This document shows positions 8,770 through 17,436 of a stretch of DNA of 64,000 bases, piece by piece; within the stretch, counting starts at the first letter, position 1, and each line of letters begins with the position of its first letter. Origin of the DNA: an uncultured Campylobacter sp. (GTDB lineage: Bacteria > Campylobacterota > Campylobacteria > Campylobacterales > Campylobacteraceae); assembly GCF_963526985.1 (NCBI RefSeq), contig NZ_CAURPW010000009.1:1-64000 (forward strand). Direction: 5' to 3'. A program made the position numbers and the translations under genes. The notes beneath the pieces were generated by a model. That model saw only the letters and a program-made list of their open reading frames with translations, was not told where the DNA came from and made no database searches.

Positions 8770-9113
8770 GTTAAATTTACTAATATCGTAGGCGTCTTAT
8801 CAGCCGATAAGCGCGTATTTACGGCTTCTAGGGCTAATAAAAATTTGCGCCTTAAATCGTCTGAGGCTTTAGATAAATTTCTAACGTTTAATAAAAGGCA
8901 TTCGTCATCGCCCAAAGAGTAGCGAGTTATGGGCTCTTCGTCCCCAAATGTTCTTAAATCCGATAAGCAATCTATCAAAGCGGCGATATTTTTGCCGTAA
9001 AAGGTCGGAAAACCGAAAATTTCCGCCATTTTTAGGTGAAAATTTTTGTATTCCTCGTCTAAATTTTTAGAATAAATATCTAAAAAATCTATATCTACGC
9101 TAATAAATTTCAT
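8757..9113 (-). CDS. Barstar-like RNase inhibitor / immunity protein
   Basis: A 118-residue protein with the barstar signature: a helix ending in GFPTFYGKNIAALIDCLSD (about residues 34-52), where barstar family proteins have an aromatic-G-x-N-x-D/A-A-L-x-D-x-L pattern. Barstars block barnase-type ribonucleases by covering their active site. It sits between the pentapeptide-like gene (18 bases upstream) and the Imm11-like gene (13-base overlap) in a minus-strand operon. No barnase-like toxin is visible nearby, so it may be an orphan immunity gene guarding against neighbours' toxins (inference). Confidence 0.75.
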   Translation of the reverse strand: MKFISVDIDFLDIYSKNLDEEYKNFHLKMAEIFGFPTFYGKNIAALIDCLSDLRTFGDEEPITRYSLGDDECLLLNVRNLSKASDDLRRKFLLALEAVNTRLSADKTPTILVNLTCKG

Positions 9114-9131
9114 CGTTAAACGCCTTTAAAT

Positions 9132-9875
9132 TTATTTTAGCAAACAAGCCGTATCTACGTCTAAATAAAAAAAGAATTTTTCCGTAAATTCTAAACCGTT
9201 GATGTAAATTTCATCCTCTACGTTAAACAAATACGCATCCAGCCCGCCTAAATGCCTCAACTTTCTTTCCATCGTTTTTTTGTTTACCGCGGACAAATCG
9301 TCTAACTCTAGTTTTTCGTTTGCTTTTTGGATTTTTGTTTTTAAATTTTTTATAAATATATAGTTAGAAAAGTCGGGCGGAACAATGTTTGATATATCGC
9401 AATTTATAAATTTAAAAAACGAGATTTTGCAGGCGGATAGGTTTAAATTTAACTCGTCAAGCTTGCCTAATCTTTGGTTGTCGCCGATAAATTGGACTTC
9501 GGATATTTTCCCGATAATCGTATTTTTTTGAAAATTATTTACTAGAAATTTTTGGTCGGTTATTTTGCATTTATCAAATAAACACGAGAAATATTTCGTC
9601 GATAAGTCGTCTAGTCTCGTTCCGCGAAAATCGCAACCGATAAATTTGCAATTATCGTAAACCGCATTTACTTGTCCGACGCTACGGAAATCTACCTTTT
9701 GAAAAACGGTATTTTTAAAACTAACGTTTTTTCGTAGGCCTATTCTCGCATTTGAAAAATCACACCGAATAAATTTCGCATCCCTAACCGACAAACCGTC
9801 AAAAATCGCTCCGCCGAGGTTCTCGCCACATACCGAAATATCGCGCAGCTCGTTGCTTATAAAAAGATTTTTCAT
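9132..9875 (-). CDS. Pentapeptide-repeat-like protein
   Basis: A 247-residue protein whose first 130 residues show a degenerate five-residue periodicity (F and C at the central position: AIFDGLSVRDAKFIRCDFSN, then CKFIGCDFRGTRL), typical of right-handed pentapeptide helices. The C-terminal third departs from the repeat and ends in an EFTEKFFFYLDVD-type segment. Such proteins can mimic DNA or act as immunity factors, but the specific role is unknown. Being upstream of a barstar-like gene in the same operon supports an immunity or resistance role only by context. Confidence 0.65.
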   Translation of the reverse strand: MKNLFISNELRDISVCGENLGGAIFDGLSVRDAKFIRCDFSNARIGLRKNVSFKNTVFQKVDFRSVGQVNAVYDNCKFIGCDFRGTRLDDLSTKYFSCLFDKCKITDQKFLVNNFQKNTIIGKISEVQFIGDNQRLGKLDELNLNLSACKISFFKFINCDISNIVPPDFSNYIFIKNLKTKIQKANEKLELDDLSAVNKKTMERKLRHLGGLDAYLFNVEDEIYINGLEFTEKFFFYLDVDTACLLK

Positions 9876-10014
9876 TTTGTATTTGCTTTGCGTGCGTAAA
9901 ATGTCATAGCGGCGCTAAGCCTTGGCGTAAACGTTTATAAACTGCAAAAACTAGACGCCGCCCGCGTAAATAAAATAACTCGTCTTTTCTTTACGCCGCC
10001 TTTTTCGGATATTT

Positions 10015-10395
10015 TCAGCCTCTATAAGCTGCCGCTAACGGGTCCTCGCCGAAGTTATTTGCGCCTACCGTGCCGCGCGTAGCAAACCATACGATTAAAA
10101 CGATCAGGCCGATGATCGGAATAAAAAAGAGCAGCACCCACCAGCCGCTTTTGTTTAGATCGTGAAGCCTTCTGACGCAGACTGCAAGTTTGGGTAAGAA
10201 AAGGGCTAAACCCGCAAGCGTAGAAACAAGCTCTGATTTTTCGTATATGTTTGATGCACTTAAGTCTATGCAAACCGCAACTACGTTTACTATAAAAATA
10301 AAGACTAAAAACCACCAGTACTCCGACCTAGGCGCTCTGCCGTCAAACTTTACGTAGCCGTTAAGGCAACTTTTTATGGATTCGCCAAAAGTCAC
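10015..10395 (-). CDS. DUF805 membrane protein
   Basis: A 126-residue inner-membrane protein with the DUF805 features: N-terminal F-x-G-RAPRSEYWWF motif (residues about 18-29) and a cytoplasmic VRRLHDLNKSGWW motif, with three to four hydrophobic segments. Function of the family is unknown. It heads the minus-strand AT-rich island and is separated from the pentapeptide-like gene by 139 bases, so a separate promoter is possible. Confidence 0.82.
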   Translation of the reverse strand: MTFGESIKSCLNGYVKFDGRAPRSEYWWFLVFIFIVNVVAVCIDLSASNIYEKSELVSTLAGLALFLPKLAVCVRRLHDLNKSGWWVLLFFIPIIGLIVLIVWFATRGTVGANNFGEDPLAAAYRG

Positions 10396-10568
10396 TGTTT
10401 ATCCTTTGTTTTAAAATATTTTTTTATTTTATAAAAATAAATAGAAATATTTACTTAAGAATAGACATTTTGCGGGCTTAAATGAAGCAAAATTTAGGCG
10501 TACTTAACTTAATCAAAAACAGTTTTTAGTTAAATGATATTTTTTGTGTTATTTTAGTAAGTCTAGGT

Positions 10569-11354
10569 CTAGAGTATCACGACTTCGGTTTTTAGCTCTA
10601 TACCGAATTTTTCCAAAACGCGCTCGCGGGCTAAATTTATGAGTCTTGTCACGTCCGCAAAGCTCGCGCCGCCGAAATTTACGATGAAATTTGCATGCTG
10701 CTCGCTAAATTTAGCCCCGCCTATCGCGTAGCCCTTTAGCCCCACCGCTTCGATCAGTCTGCCCGCGTAGTCGCCTGGCGGATTTATAAAACAACTGCCA
10801 AAGCTAGCGCCCTTTGGTTGATTTGCGCGCTTGGCGGCAAAATCGGCGGCGAGCGCTGCGTCAAATTCGCGCGAAATTTTAAACTCGGCGCCCAAAATCG
10901 GCTCATCTATCCCGCTTTTGCGGTAGCTAAAGCTTATCCTCTCGCGCTCTACCCAGCCGCTTCCCAGCCGCACCGCGAGCAGGTCGTCGCTGATGCTAAC
11001 GCCGCAAAGCCCCGCGTTCATTTTGATGAGGCCCCCAAGCGTGCCCGGGATATTTTGCAAAAACTCAAATCCGCCGATGTTATGCTTTTTGGCGAAGTTG
11101 TAAATTTTGCCCGACTTCGTCTCAGCGCCGATACTAAGCACGTTGCCGCTCAAATTTATATAATCAAACGCTCCGCCTAACATCATCATCGCGGGCGGGT
11201 TTGGCGAGACGAGTAGGTTGTTCGCGCCGCCTATCATCACGCGGCCGGCGAATTCAGGCTTTAGCGCGTCTTCAATGCTTTCTAGCACCGCTACTTCGTG
11301 CACGCCGCCCACTCGCACCGAGCTAAATTTGGAAAAATCTATAAGCTGCGTCAT
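10569..11354 (-). CDS. murB: UDP-N-acetylenolpyruvoylglucosamine reductase
   Basis: FAD- and NADPH-dependent second enzyme of peptidoglycan precursor synthesis. The 261-residue protein begins MTQLIDFSKFSSVRVGG, has the FAD-binding region MIGGANNLLVSP, the GTLGGLIKMNAG segment and the catalytic-region GSCFINP motif with Ser. It is the short type II form usual in epsilonproteobacteria. Start at 11354 is chosen because it forms an ATGA overlap with the fliQ stop; an earlier in-frame start would lie inside fliQ. Co-transcribed with fliQ, as in C. jejuni. Confidence 0.93.
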   Translation of the reverse strand: MTQLIDFSKFSSVRVGGVHEVAVLESIEDALKPEFAGRVMIGGANNLLVSPNPPAMMMLGGAFDYINLSGNVLSIGAETKSGKIYNFAKKHNIGGFEFLQNIPGTLGGLIKMNAGLCGVSISDDLLAVRLGSGWVERERISFSYRKSGIDEPILGAEFKISREFDAALAADFAAKRANQPKGASFGSCFINPPGDYAGRLIEAVGLKGYAIGGAKFSEQHANFIVNFGGASFADVTRLINLARERVLEKFGIELKTEVVIL

Positions 11355-11617
11355 TGCACGAAATTCGGGATAAACTCTATCATGCGCGTCGTGAAATCGA
11401 CCATCATCGAGACCATCCACGGCATCAAAAATATAATCACGACGACGACGAGGATGATCTTTGGCACGAAGCTTAGCGTCATCTCGTTTATCTGCGTCGT
11501 AGCCTGAAATATACTGATGATAAGGCCGGCCGACAGGCCCGCGAGCAGCATCGGGAAGCTTAGATAAAGCGCGATCTTGAAGGTTTCGATACCGAGTTCT
11601 ATGAGCGTTGATTGCAT
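11351..11617 (-). CDS. fliQ: Flagellar export apparatus protein FliQ
   Basis: An 88-residue inner-membrane component of the flagellar type III secretion gate. Two hydrophobic helices flank the conserved central FQATTQINEMTLSFVPKI segment (residues about 37-54), which is diagnostic for FliQ. It overlaps the upstream gene by one base (TAATG) and the downstream murB by four, so translation of the trio is coupled. The adjacency fliQ-murB is shared with C. jejuni. Confidence 0.95.
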   Translation of the reverse strand: MQSTLIELGIETFKIALYLSFPMLLAGLSAGLIISIFQATTQINEMTLSFVPKIILVVVVIIFLMPWMVSMMVDFTTRMIEFIPNFVQ

Positions 11618-12489
11618 TAGCTAAACCTTATATCGTTGTACTCGATCGGCACGAGGTAGTTTTTCGCATCGATAGGCAGCGGATAAAATCCCTTCTCATA
11701 ACCGAGCGCAAAGAGCCTGTTTACCGCCTTTAGCTGCGTTTCGTTCATCGAGACGGAGCTATCGTTCGCATATAGATTTAGGTAGGTTTTTAGCTTTTCT
11801 TTATCGACGCGGATCAAATTTCGCTCCATGAGCATGTGAGATAAAAAGGGCTTATGCGCGGTAGCGATGCGCACGCCCTCCATTAGCACGCGCTCGCACT
11901 CGATAGCGTCCGTTATAGGCAGGCTGCGGCGAACCGCCATGCCTCCCAGCGGTAGCGGTAGATTTTCGCCCGCTAGCTCGCTCCAGATATCCCAGATCTC
12001 GCGCTCCACGCAAAGCTCGTCCGAAAAGTCCAAAATACTCTCGTGTATCAGCACGCCCGCGTCCACTTCGCCGCTTAAGACCGCGCCTTCGATGTCGAGA
12101 AAATTTTTATAAATCACGCGCGCCTGCGGGTAGGCCATGCGAAAAAGCAGGGCATTTGTCGTGTGTTTGCCGCTGAGCGCGACTTTGAAATTTCGCTTTA
12201 AAACCGCACCCTTTTTCTTAACGAGCTTTGGGCCGTAACCCTCGCCAAAGCTCACCGCCGTGCGTAAAAGCGCGTACTCCTCGCAGATGAGCGGATATAG
12301 CGCGAAGCTAATCGCCGTGGCCTCATAGGTGCCCTTTAGCGCTTCGTCGTTTAGCGTCTGGATGTCAAGCGCGGTGGCGCTAAATTTTAGATTTTTTGAA
12401 CTCACCCAGCCAAAATCAATCGCCTTATACATAAAAATATCGTCGGCGTCGGGCGAGTGAGCGACGTTTATATGCTTAAAAATCTTCAA
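11617..12489 (-). CDS. mqnD: MqnA/MqnD-family protein, probable 1,4-dihydroxy-6-naphthoate synthase
   Basis: Periplasmic-binding-protein-fold enzyme of the futalosine pathway for menaquinone synthesis. The 290-residue sequence opens with AHSPDADDIFMYKAI, the MqnD-type variant of the SPCPNDTF motif, has ISFALYPLI, and GVLIHESILDF with the catalytic His. MqnA is the alternative, but it lacks that N-terminal pattern. Menaquinone by the futalosine route is normal for Campylobacter. It is divergent from the methyltransferase gene and leads the mqnD-fliQ-murB operon. Confidence 0.8.
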   Translation of the reverse strand: MKIFKHINVAHSPDADDIFMYKAIDFGWVSSKNLKFSATALDIQTLNDEALKGTYEATAISFALYPLICEEYALLRTAVSFGEGYGPKLVKKKGAVLKRNFKVALSGKHTTNALLFRMAYPQARVIYKNFLDIEGAVLSGEVDAGVLIHESILDFSDELCVEREIWDIWSELAGENLPLPLGGMAVRRSLPITDAIECERVLMEGVRIATAHKPFLSHMLMERNLIRVDKEKLKTYLNLYANDSSVSMNETQLKAVNRLFALGYEKGFYPLPIDAKNYLVPIEYNDIRFS

Positions 12490-12597
12490 ATTTTATCCTT
12501 TTTGCTCCGCTTTAAATTTCGCGCGCGGCTAAATTGCGAAATTATAGTAAATTTTTGCTACAATCGCCATAAAAATGCGAAATTTATAAAGAAAAGT

Positions 12598-13692
12598 ATG
12601 GAAAATCAGGCGTATTTAAAAGAGCAAATTTTAACTTATCTAGGCAACAAACGCTCGCTTTTAGGCTTTATCGAACAAGGCGTAAATATCGCAAAAGAGG
12701 CGCTCGGTAAAGAAAAACTAAGCTGCTGCGACCTTTTTAGCGGTAGCGGCATCGTGTCGCGGTTTTTTAAATCCCACGCAAATTTCATCGTCGCAAACGA
12801 CCTGGAGCTTTATAGCCGCGTCACAAACGAGTGCTACCTTGCAAACGCGGACGCGAAATTTAAAAAAGAGCTTGATTTTTGGCACGACAAATTAACTCGC
12901 GAAATCGGTGCAAATTTGCAGGAAGGCTTTATCTGCGAGCTTTACGCACCAAAAGACGAGGCAAATATTTTGGCAACGGACCGCGTCTTTTACACAAAGA
13001 AAAACGCCGCCTACATAGACACCGCGCGCCAGATGATCGATGCGCTCGTGCCGCAGGAGCTGCGCGTTTTTTTTATCGCTCCGCTGCTTTATTCGGCCAG
13101 CGTGCACGCCAACACCAGCGGTATTTTTAAGGGCTTTCACAAAAACAAAGACGGCCTTGGGCAGTTTGGCGGACGCGGCAAACACGCGCTATCTCGCATC
13201 ACGGCAGACATCAGCCTGCTTAAGCCCGTTTTTTCAAATTTTAATGTCGAATTTGAAGTGCAAAGACGAGACGCCCAGGGGCTTGCCGCCGAGCTTCCGC
13301 CGCTTGATCTGGTCTATCTTGATCCGCCTTATAACCAGCACCCCTACGGCTCGAACTACTTTATGTTAAATTTGATCGCTAGCTATGAGCGTCCGAGCGA
13401 AATATCGCGGGTTTCGGGCATCGCTCGGGAGTGGAACCGCTCGGTGTTTAATCAAAAATCAGCCGCCGCGCCGGCATTTTTCGAGCTAATCTCAAAGCTA
13501 AAAGCTAAATTCGTGCTCATCTCGTTTAACTCCGAGGGCTTCATCGCGCGCGAGGAATTTAGCCAAAATTTAGCCGGGCTTGGCGAAGTGCGAATTTTGG
13601 AGCAAAAATACAACGCCTTTCGCGGCAGTAGAAATCTAGCCAGCCGTCCGACGCACGTGAGCGAGCTGCTTTACGTTTTAAAAAAGGCGTAA
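12598..13692 (+). CDS. DNA adenine methyltransferase (D12 class, orphan)
   Basis: A 364-residue alpha-group N6-adenine methyltransferase. Motif X appears as YLGNKRSLLGFI (about residues 13-24), motif I as DLFSGSGIVSRFF (about 46-58), and the catalytic motif IV as LVYLDPPYNQHPYGSNY (about 240-256). ATG 12598 is chosen because the conserved protein begins just after it; a longer in-frame extension would run back into the mqnD 5' end. No restriction endonuclease is adjacent, so it is an orphan methylase here. Its recognition site cannot be read from sequence. It is worth comparing with the C. jejuni transformation methylase CtsM, which modifies RAATTY, since AAATTT is such a site. Confidence 0.85.
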   Translation: MENQAYLKEQILTYLGNKRSLLGFIEQGVNIAKEALGKEKLSCCDLFSGSGIVSRFFKSHANFIVANDLELYSRVTNECYLANADAKFKKELDFWHDKLTREIGANLQEGFICELYAPKDEANILATDRVFYTKKNAAYIDTARQMIDALVPQELRVFFIAPLLYSASVHANTSGIFKGFHKNKDGLGQFGGRGKHALSRITADISLLKPVFSNFNVEFEVQRRDAQGLAAELPPLDLVYLDPPYNQHPYGSNYFMLNLIASYERPSEISRVSGIAREWNRSVFNQKSAAAPAFFELISKLKAKFVLISFNSEGFIAREEFSQNLAGLGEVRILEQKYNAFRGSRNLASRPTHVSELLYVLKKA

Positions 13693-13804
13693 ATTTAGGC
13701 TAAATTTGACCGCGTCCAGACCCGTCTCAAATTTGCGCGAATAATCAAAAATTCATCTCAAATTTGATAAAATCAGCCCGATTATTTTAAATTTAAGGAA
13801 GCCG

Positions 13805-14905
13805 ATGGCAAAAGAAAAAGAAGAGAAAAAGATAGTCCCGCCGACAAACGATTCGGACAAGAAAAAGGCCTTAGACGCGGCTTTAAAGCAGATAGATAAA
13901 GCGTTCGGCAAGGGTACGTTGATCCGCCTTGGCGACAAGCAAGTCGAGGCGATAGATAGTATCTCGACCGGCTCGCTAGGACTTGACCTGGCCCTTGGTA
14001 TCGGCGGTATCCCAAAGGGCCGTATTATCGAGGTTTACGGGCCTGAGAGCTCGGGTAAAACGACTCTAACCCTACACATCATCGCCGAAGCGCAAAAAGC
14101 CGGAGCCACGTGCGCCTTTATCGACGCCGAGCACGCGCTAGACGTGAAGTACGCGGCAAATTTGGGCGTAGATACCGAAAATCTCTACGTTAGCCAGCCC
14201 GATTTTGGTGAGCAGGCGCTAGAGATCGTAGAAAACCTCGCTAGAAGCGGCGCGGTCGAGCTGATCGTGGTTGATAGCGTCGCGGCGCTAACTCCAAAAA
14301 GCGAGATCGAGGGCGACATGGGCGATCAGCACGTAGGTCTGCAAGCTCGTCTAATGAGCCAAGCTCTGCGCAAACTAGCCGGCGTCGTGCACAAGATGAA
14401 CACGACCGTGATCTTTATCAACCAAATTCGTATGAAAATCGGTGCGATGGGATATGGTACGCCTGAGACCACTACGGGCGGTAACGCGCTTAAATTTTAC
14501 GCCTCGGTGCGCCTAGACGTGCGAAAAATCGCCACGCTAAAACAAAACGAAGAGCCTATCGGCAACCGCACGAAGGTAAAAGTCGTGAAAAACAAGGTCG
14601 CGCCTCCGTTTAAAACGGCGGAATTTGACATAATGTTTGGCGAGGGTATCAGCCGCGACGGCGAGATCATCGACTACGGCGTGAAGCTAGATATCATCGA
14701 CAAAAGCGGCGCGTGGTTTAGCTACAAAGCCGCTAAAATCGGCCAAGGCCGCGAAAACGCAAAAGCCTATCTCAAAGAGCACTCGGAGATATCAGACGAG
14801 ATCGTAGCTACGATAAAAAGCTCGATCGGCCTAGATAAGCTAATAAGCGGCTCGGGCGACAAAGACGAAGAAAGCGAAAGCATAGAAGAAAATACGGAGG
14901 AATAA
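13805..14905 (+). CDS. recA: Recombinase RecA
   Basis: DNA-dependent ATPase that forms the presynaptic filament in homologous recombination and triggers LexA-type responses where present. The 366-residue protein has Walker A GPESSGKTTL, the MAW motif region ALRKLAGVVHKMN, the L2-loop segment MGYGTPETTTGGNALKFYAS, and an acidic C-terminal tail. The N-terminus carries a lysine/glutamate-rich extension. AAGGAAG precedes ATG. A TGATAAAAT-type -10 lies at about 13763-13771. Enolase follows after 4 bases, as in C. jejuni. Confidence 0.97.
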   Translation: MAKEKEEKKIVPPTNDSDKKKALDAALKQIDKAFGKGTLIRLGDKQVEAIDSISTGSLGLDLALGIGGIPKGRIIEVYGPESSGKTTLTLHIIAEAQKAGATCAFIDAEHALDVKYAANLGVDTENLYVSQPDFGEQALEIVENLARSGAVELIVVDSVAALTPKSEIEGDMGDQHVGLQARLMSQALRKLAGVVHKMNTTVIFINQIRMKIGAMGYGTPETTTGGNALKFYASVRLDVRKIATLKQNEEPIGNRTKVKVVKNKVAPPFKTAEFDIMFGEGISRDGEIIDYGVKLDIIDKSGAWFSYKAAKIGQGRENAKAYLKEHSEISDEIVATIKSSIGLDKLISGSGDKDEESESIEENTEE

Positions 14906-14909
14906 AATA

Positions 14910-16160
14910 ATGGTATTTATAGAAGACGTAACTGCGATAGAAGTACTTGATAGCCGCGGCAACCCGACCGTGAAGGCGACTGTAGCTCTAAGCGACGGCA
15001 CCGTAGCAAGCGCGATAGTCCCAAGCGGCGCAAGCACGGGCAAACGCGAGGCGCTGGAGCTTCGCGATAAAGACGAGAGATACTGCGGCAAGGGCGTGCT
15101 AAAGGCCGTTGAAAACGTAAATTCGCAGATCGCCGAGGCCGTGATCGGGCTGGATGCATTTGATCAAAAGGCGCTTGATGATGAGATGAGAGAGCTTGAT
15201 GGCACCGATAACTACTCAAATTTGGGCGCGAACGCCGTGCTTGGCGTATCTATGGCGGTAGCGCGCGCGGCCGCTAAAAGCCTTGACGTGCCTTTGTATC
15301 GCTACCTTGGCGGTGCGAACGCTACCGTGCTGCCGGTGCCGATGTTTAATATCATCAACGGCGGCGCGCACGCGAACAACAGCGTGGATTTTCAAGAATT
15401 TATGATTATGCCGTTTGGATTTGATAAATTTAGCGACGCGCTGCGAGCGGCGACTGAGATTTACCACACGCTAAAAGGCCTGCTAAACGCGGCAGGCCAC
15501 AGCACGGCGGTCGGCGACGAGGGCGGATTTGCGCCAAATTTAAACGATAATGAAGAGCCGATCAAGCTCATCATGCAAGCTATCGAAAAAGCAGGCTACA
15601 AAGCGGGCGAGCAGATCAAGCTAGCCCTTGACGTCGCGGCTAGCGAGCTGTACGAAAACGGCAAGTATAAGCTAGAGGGCAAGGAATTTAGCAGCGAAGA
15701 GCTGATAGAGCGATACGCGCAGCTTTGCGAGAAGTATCCGATATTTTCGATCGAAGACGGTCTAAGCGAGGACGACTGGGCGGGCTGGGCGAAGCTAACG
15801 AGCAAGCTAGGCTCTAAAGTGCAGCTCGTGGGCGACGATCTTTTCGTAACGAACGAGAAAATTTTACGCGAAGGCATTGCCAAGGGCGTAGGCAACGCGA
15901 TCCTAATAAAACCGAATCAAATCGGCACCGTAAGCCAAACTATGCAGACGATCCGCCTAGCACAGCGCAAAGGCTACCGCTGCGTGATGAGCCACAGAAG
16001 CGGCGAGAGCGAGGATAGCTTTATCGCGGACTTCGCCGTCGCGATGAATACGGGCCAAATCAAAACGGGCGCGACCTCAAGAAGCGAACGCAACGCAAAA
16101 TACAACCGCCTGCTCGAGATCGAGCGCGAGACGGACGAGTTTTTGGGAAATCAAATTTGA
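14910..16160 (+). CDS. eno: Enolase
   Basis: Converts 2-phosphoglycerate to phosphoenolpyruvate in glycolysis/gluconeogenesis. The 416-residue protein has the N-terminal DSRGNPTVKATV motif, the VGDEGGFAPN segment, the metal ligands in SIEDGLSEDDW and the LVGDDLFVTN segment, and the catalytic-region SHRSGESEDSF. Full length for the family. Its GGAGG ribosome site lies within the recA 3' end, so translation is closely linked to recA. Its stop overlaps the TTG start of the next gene. Confidence 0.97.
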   Translation: MVFIEDVTAIEVLDSRGNPTVKATVALSDGTVASAIVPSGASTGKREALELRDKDERYCGKGVLKAVENVNSQIAEAVIGLDAFDQKALDDEMRELDGTDNYSNLGANAVLGVSMAVARAAAKSLDVPLYRYLGGANATVLPVPMFNIINGGAHANNSVDFQEFMIMPFGFDKFSDALRAATEIYHTLKGLLNAAGHSTAVGDEGGFAPNLNDNEEPIKLIMQAIEKAGYKAGEQIKLALDVAASELYENGKYKLEGKEFSSEELIERYAQLCEKYPIFSIEDGLSEDDWAGWAKLTSKLGSKVQLVGDDLFVTNEKILREGIAKGVGNAILIKPNQIGTVSQTMQTIRLAQRKGYRCVMSHRSGESEDSFIADFAVAMNTGQIKTGATSRSERNAKYNRLLEIERETDEFLGNQI

Positions 16161-16426
16161 GCGAAGTCCTAGACGAATACGTCGAGAAAAAGCCGTTTGA
16201 TTTCAGGCTTTTTCTCAGATTTACGCTTATAGCGTTTTGCGTGATATGTTTTGGTATCTACGTGGGCAACATAATCTTCGGCAAGCGCTCGCTAGACGTG
16301 ATGCTAAGCCTGCAAGATCAGCGTGCTCGGCTGCAAGAGGATATCGAGACGCTAAAGGCGCAAAACGCCCAGCTGCAAAAGGCGTATTTCGAGCTAAAAG
16401 AGCTTGAGCCCGGCAGCGGTGGGTAA
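16157..16426 (+). CDS. FtsB-like septum formation initiator protein
   Basis: An 89-residue bitopic membrane protein: short cytoplasmic N-terminus, one transmembrane helix (about 20-39) and a periplasmic coiled coil (about 45-83) rich in Gln, Leu and Glu. This is the layout of FtsB/DivIC-type division proteins. Start is a TTG that overlaps the enolase stop (TTGA). The position after recA-eno matches Cj1671 in C. jejuni. Division role is by family and context only. Confidence 0.75.
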   Translation: MSEVLDEYVEKKPFDFRLFLRFTLIAFCVICFGIYVGNIIFGKRSLDVMLSLQDQRARLQEDIETLKAQNAQLQKAYFELKELEPGSGG

Positions 16427-16459
16427 ATTTAACTTTATAAATTTAAAAACGGGGGAGTT

Positions 16460-17206
16460 ATGAAAATCGGTAAAATTTGGCTTTTGGCGCTGGCCTGCGG
16501 GCTGGCTTTGGGCAGAGAAAATCCATTTGCGCCCTCTAGCGAACTAAACGCGAACACGGCTAGCACCAACGTCGTAGAAAATTTGCCTCCTTTTGAGAAG
16601 CAGAGTTTTAAATTTCCCGCCGACGCTAGAAACTTCATCTCCATCACGCTGAAATACAAAAGCGTCGACGGCAGCGTCAAGGAAAAAACCGTCGATATAA
16701 ACAAAAGCATCTCGTGGCAAGACGAGTTTTTGCTAAGCAAGATCGCAGTGCCCGTCGTCGTAGAAAAGCCCGACGTTTCCGTAACCAAAGAAGAGTCTAA
16801 GATAGCCGCGATAGATGTCGCGCCAAGGCCTAGCGAGCGTAACATGACGACCTTGCCTCTAAACGACGTAGTAATCAAGCCTCTTGAGCCCGAAGCCAAA
16901 TCCGCGCTAAAAGAGATCAAATACAAAAAAACGATCTTTGAGATCGGCAAAGATCGGGTCAAAATCGCGACCAAGGACGCCAAGGTCAAAGATTATTCCA
17001 TTAGCGGCGGCAAGCGCGTCGTGATCGATTTTGCATCGAGCGTGGACTCCTATACGAAAAAATACGAGCTAGACTGCGGCGCGTTTAAAACGGCGCTTTT
17101 TGGCTCGCACGGCAGCTTTTACCGCGTAGTTTTCGATCTTGATGGCAGTTACAAGCACTCGGTAGAAAAGACACAGGACGGATATTTGTTAAAGCTATCT
17201 AGATAA
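16460..17206 (+). CDS. AMIN-domain exported protein, CgpA-like
   Basis: A 248-residue exported protein with an N-terminal signal sequence (about residues 1-18) and a C-terminal AMIN domain (about 155-248) of the type that binds peptidoglycan or targets cell-wall proteins. Context after recA-eno-ftsB-like matches C. jejuni Cj1670 (CgpA), a known N-glycoprotein. Two bacterial N-glycosylation sequons of the D/E-x-N-x-S/T type are present: DINKS at N81 and ERNMT at N128, both in the linker before AMIN. A good AT-rich leader with GGGGGAG precedes ATG. Confidence 0.78.
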   Translation: MKIGKIWLLALACGLALGRENPFAPSSELNANTASTNVVENLPPFEKQSFKFPADARNFISITLKYKSVDGSVKEKTVDINKSISWQDEFLLSKIAVPVVVEKPDVSVTKEESKIAAIDVAPRPSERNMTTLPLNDVVIKPLEPEAKSALKEIKYKKTIFEIGKDRVKIATKDAKVKDYSISGGKRVVIDFASSVDSYTKKYELDCGAFKTALFGSHGSFYRVVFDLDGSYKHSVEKTQDGYLLKLSR

Positions 17207-17262
17207 ATTTGATTTTTGCGCGCCGAGCTTTGGGCGTCTAAATTCGCACCGATAATTTCTCG

Positions 17263-17290
17263 CGGCGATGGTTAAATTTAACCATCGCCG
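17263..17290. terminator. Perfect 28-base palindrome after the AMIN gene
   Basis: A perfect inverted repeat with half-site CGGCGATGGTTAAA, centred on AAATTT at 17274-17279. It lies 57 bases after the AMIN gene stop and could stop transcription or act as a strong cruciform. A second hairpin follows directly. Confidence 0.5.
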
Positions 17291-17297
17291 ATTGTTT

Positions 17298-17325
17298 AAA
17301 TTCGGCTTTTAATTTAGCCGAATTT
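17298..17325. terminator. Second hairpin after the AMIN gene
   Basis: Arms AAATTCGGCT (17298-17307) and AGCCGAATTT (17316-17325) are perfectly complementary around an 8-base AT loop. Together with the preceding palindrome it makes a tandem structured spacer between the core operon and the ankyrin gene. Confidence 0.5.
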
Positions 17326-17436
17326 GCCTTTATTTAAATTTCCCCGCATTTTTCAAATCCCCGCCCCCAAATTCACTCAAATTTAACCGCCATTTGGCTA
17401 AGATTTTGCAAATTTAAGAAAGCAAAAGGATCAAAT

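Noticed and set aside
12457..12597. 47-residue extension of the adenine methylase
   Set aside because: It would start inside the mqnD coding region on the other strand and is unlike methylase N-termini; ATG 12598 precedes motif X by the usual distance.
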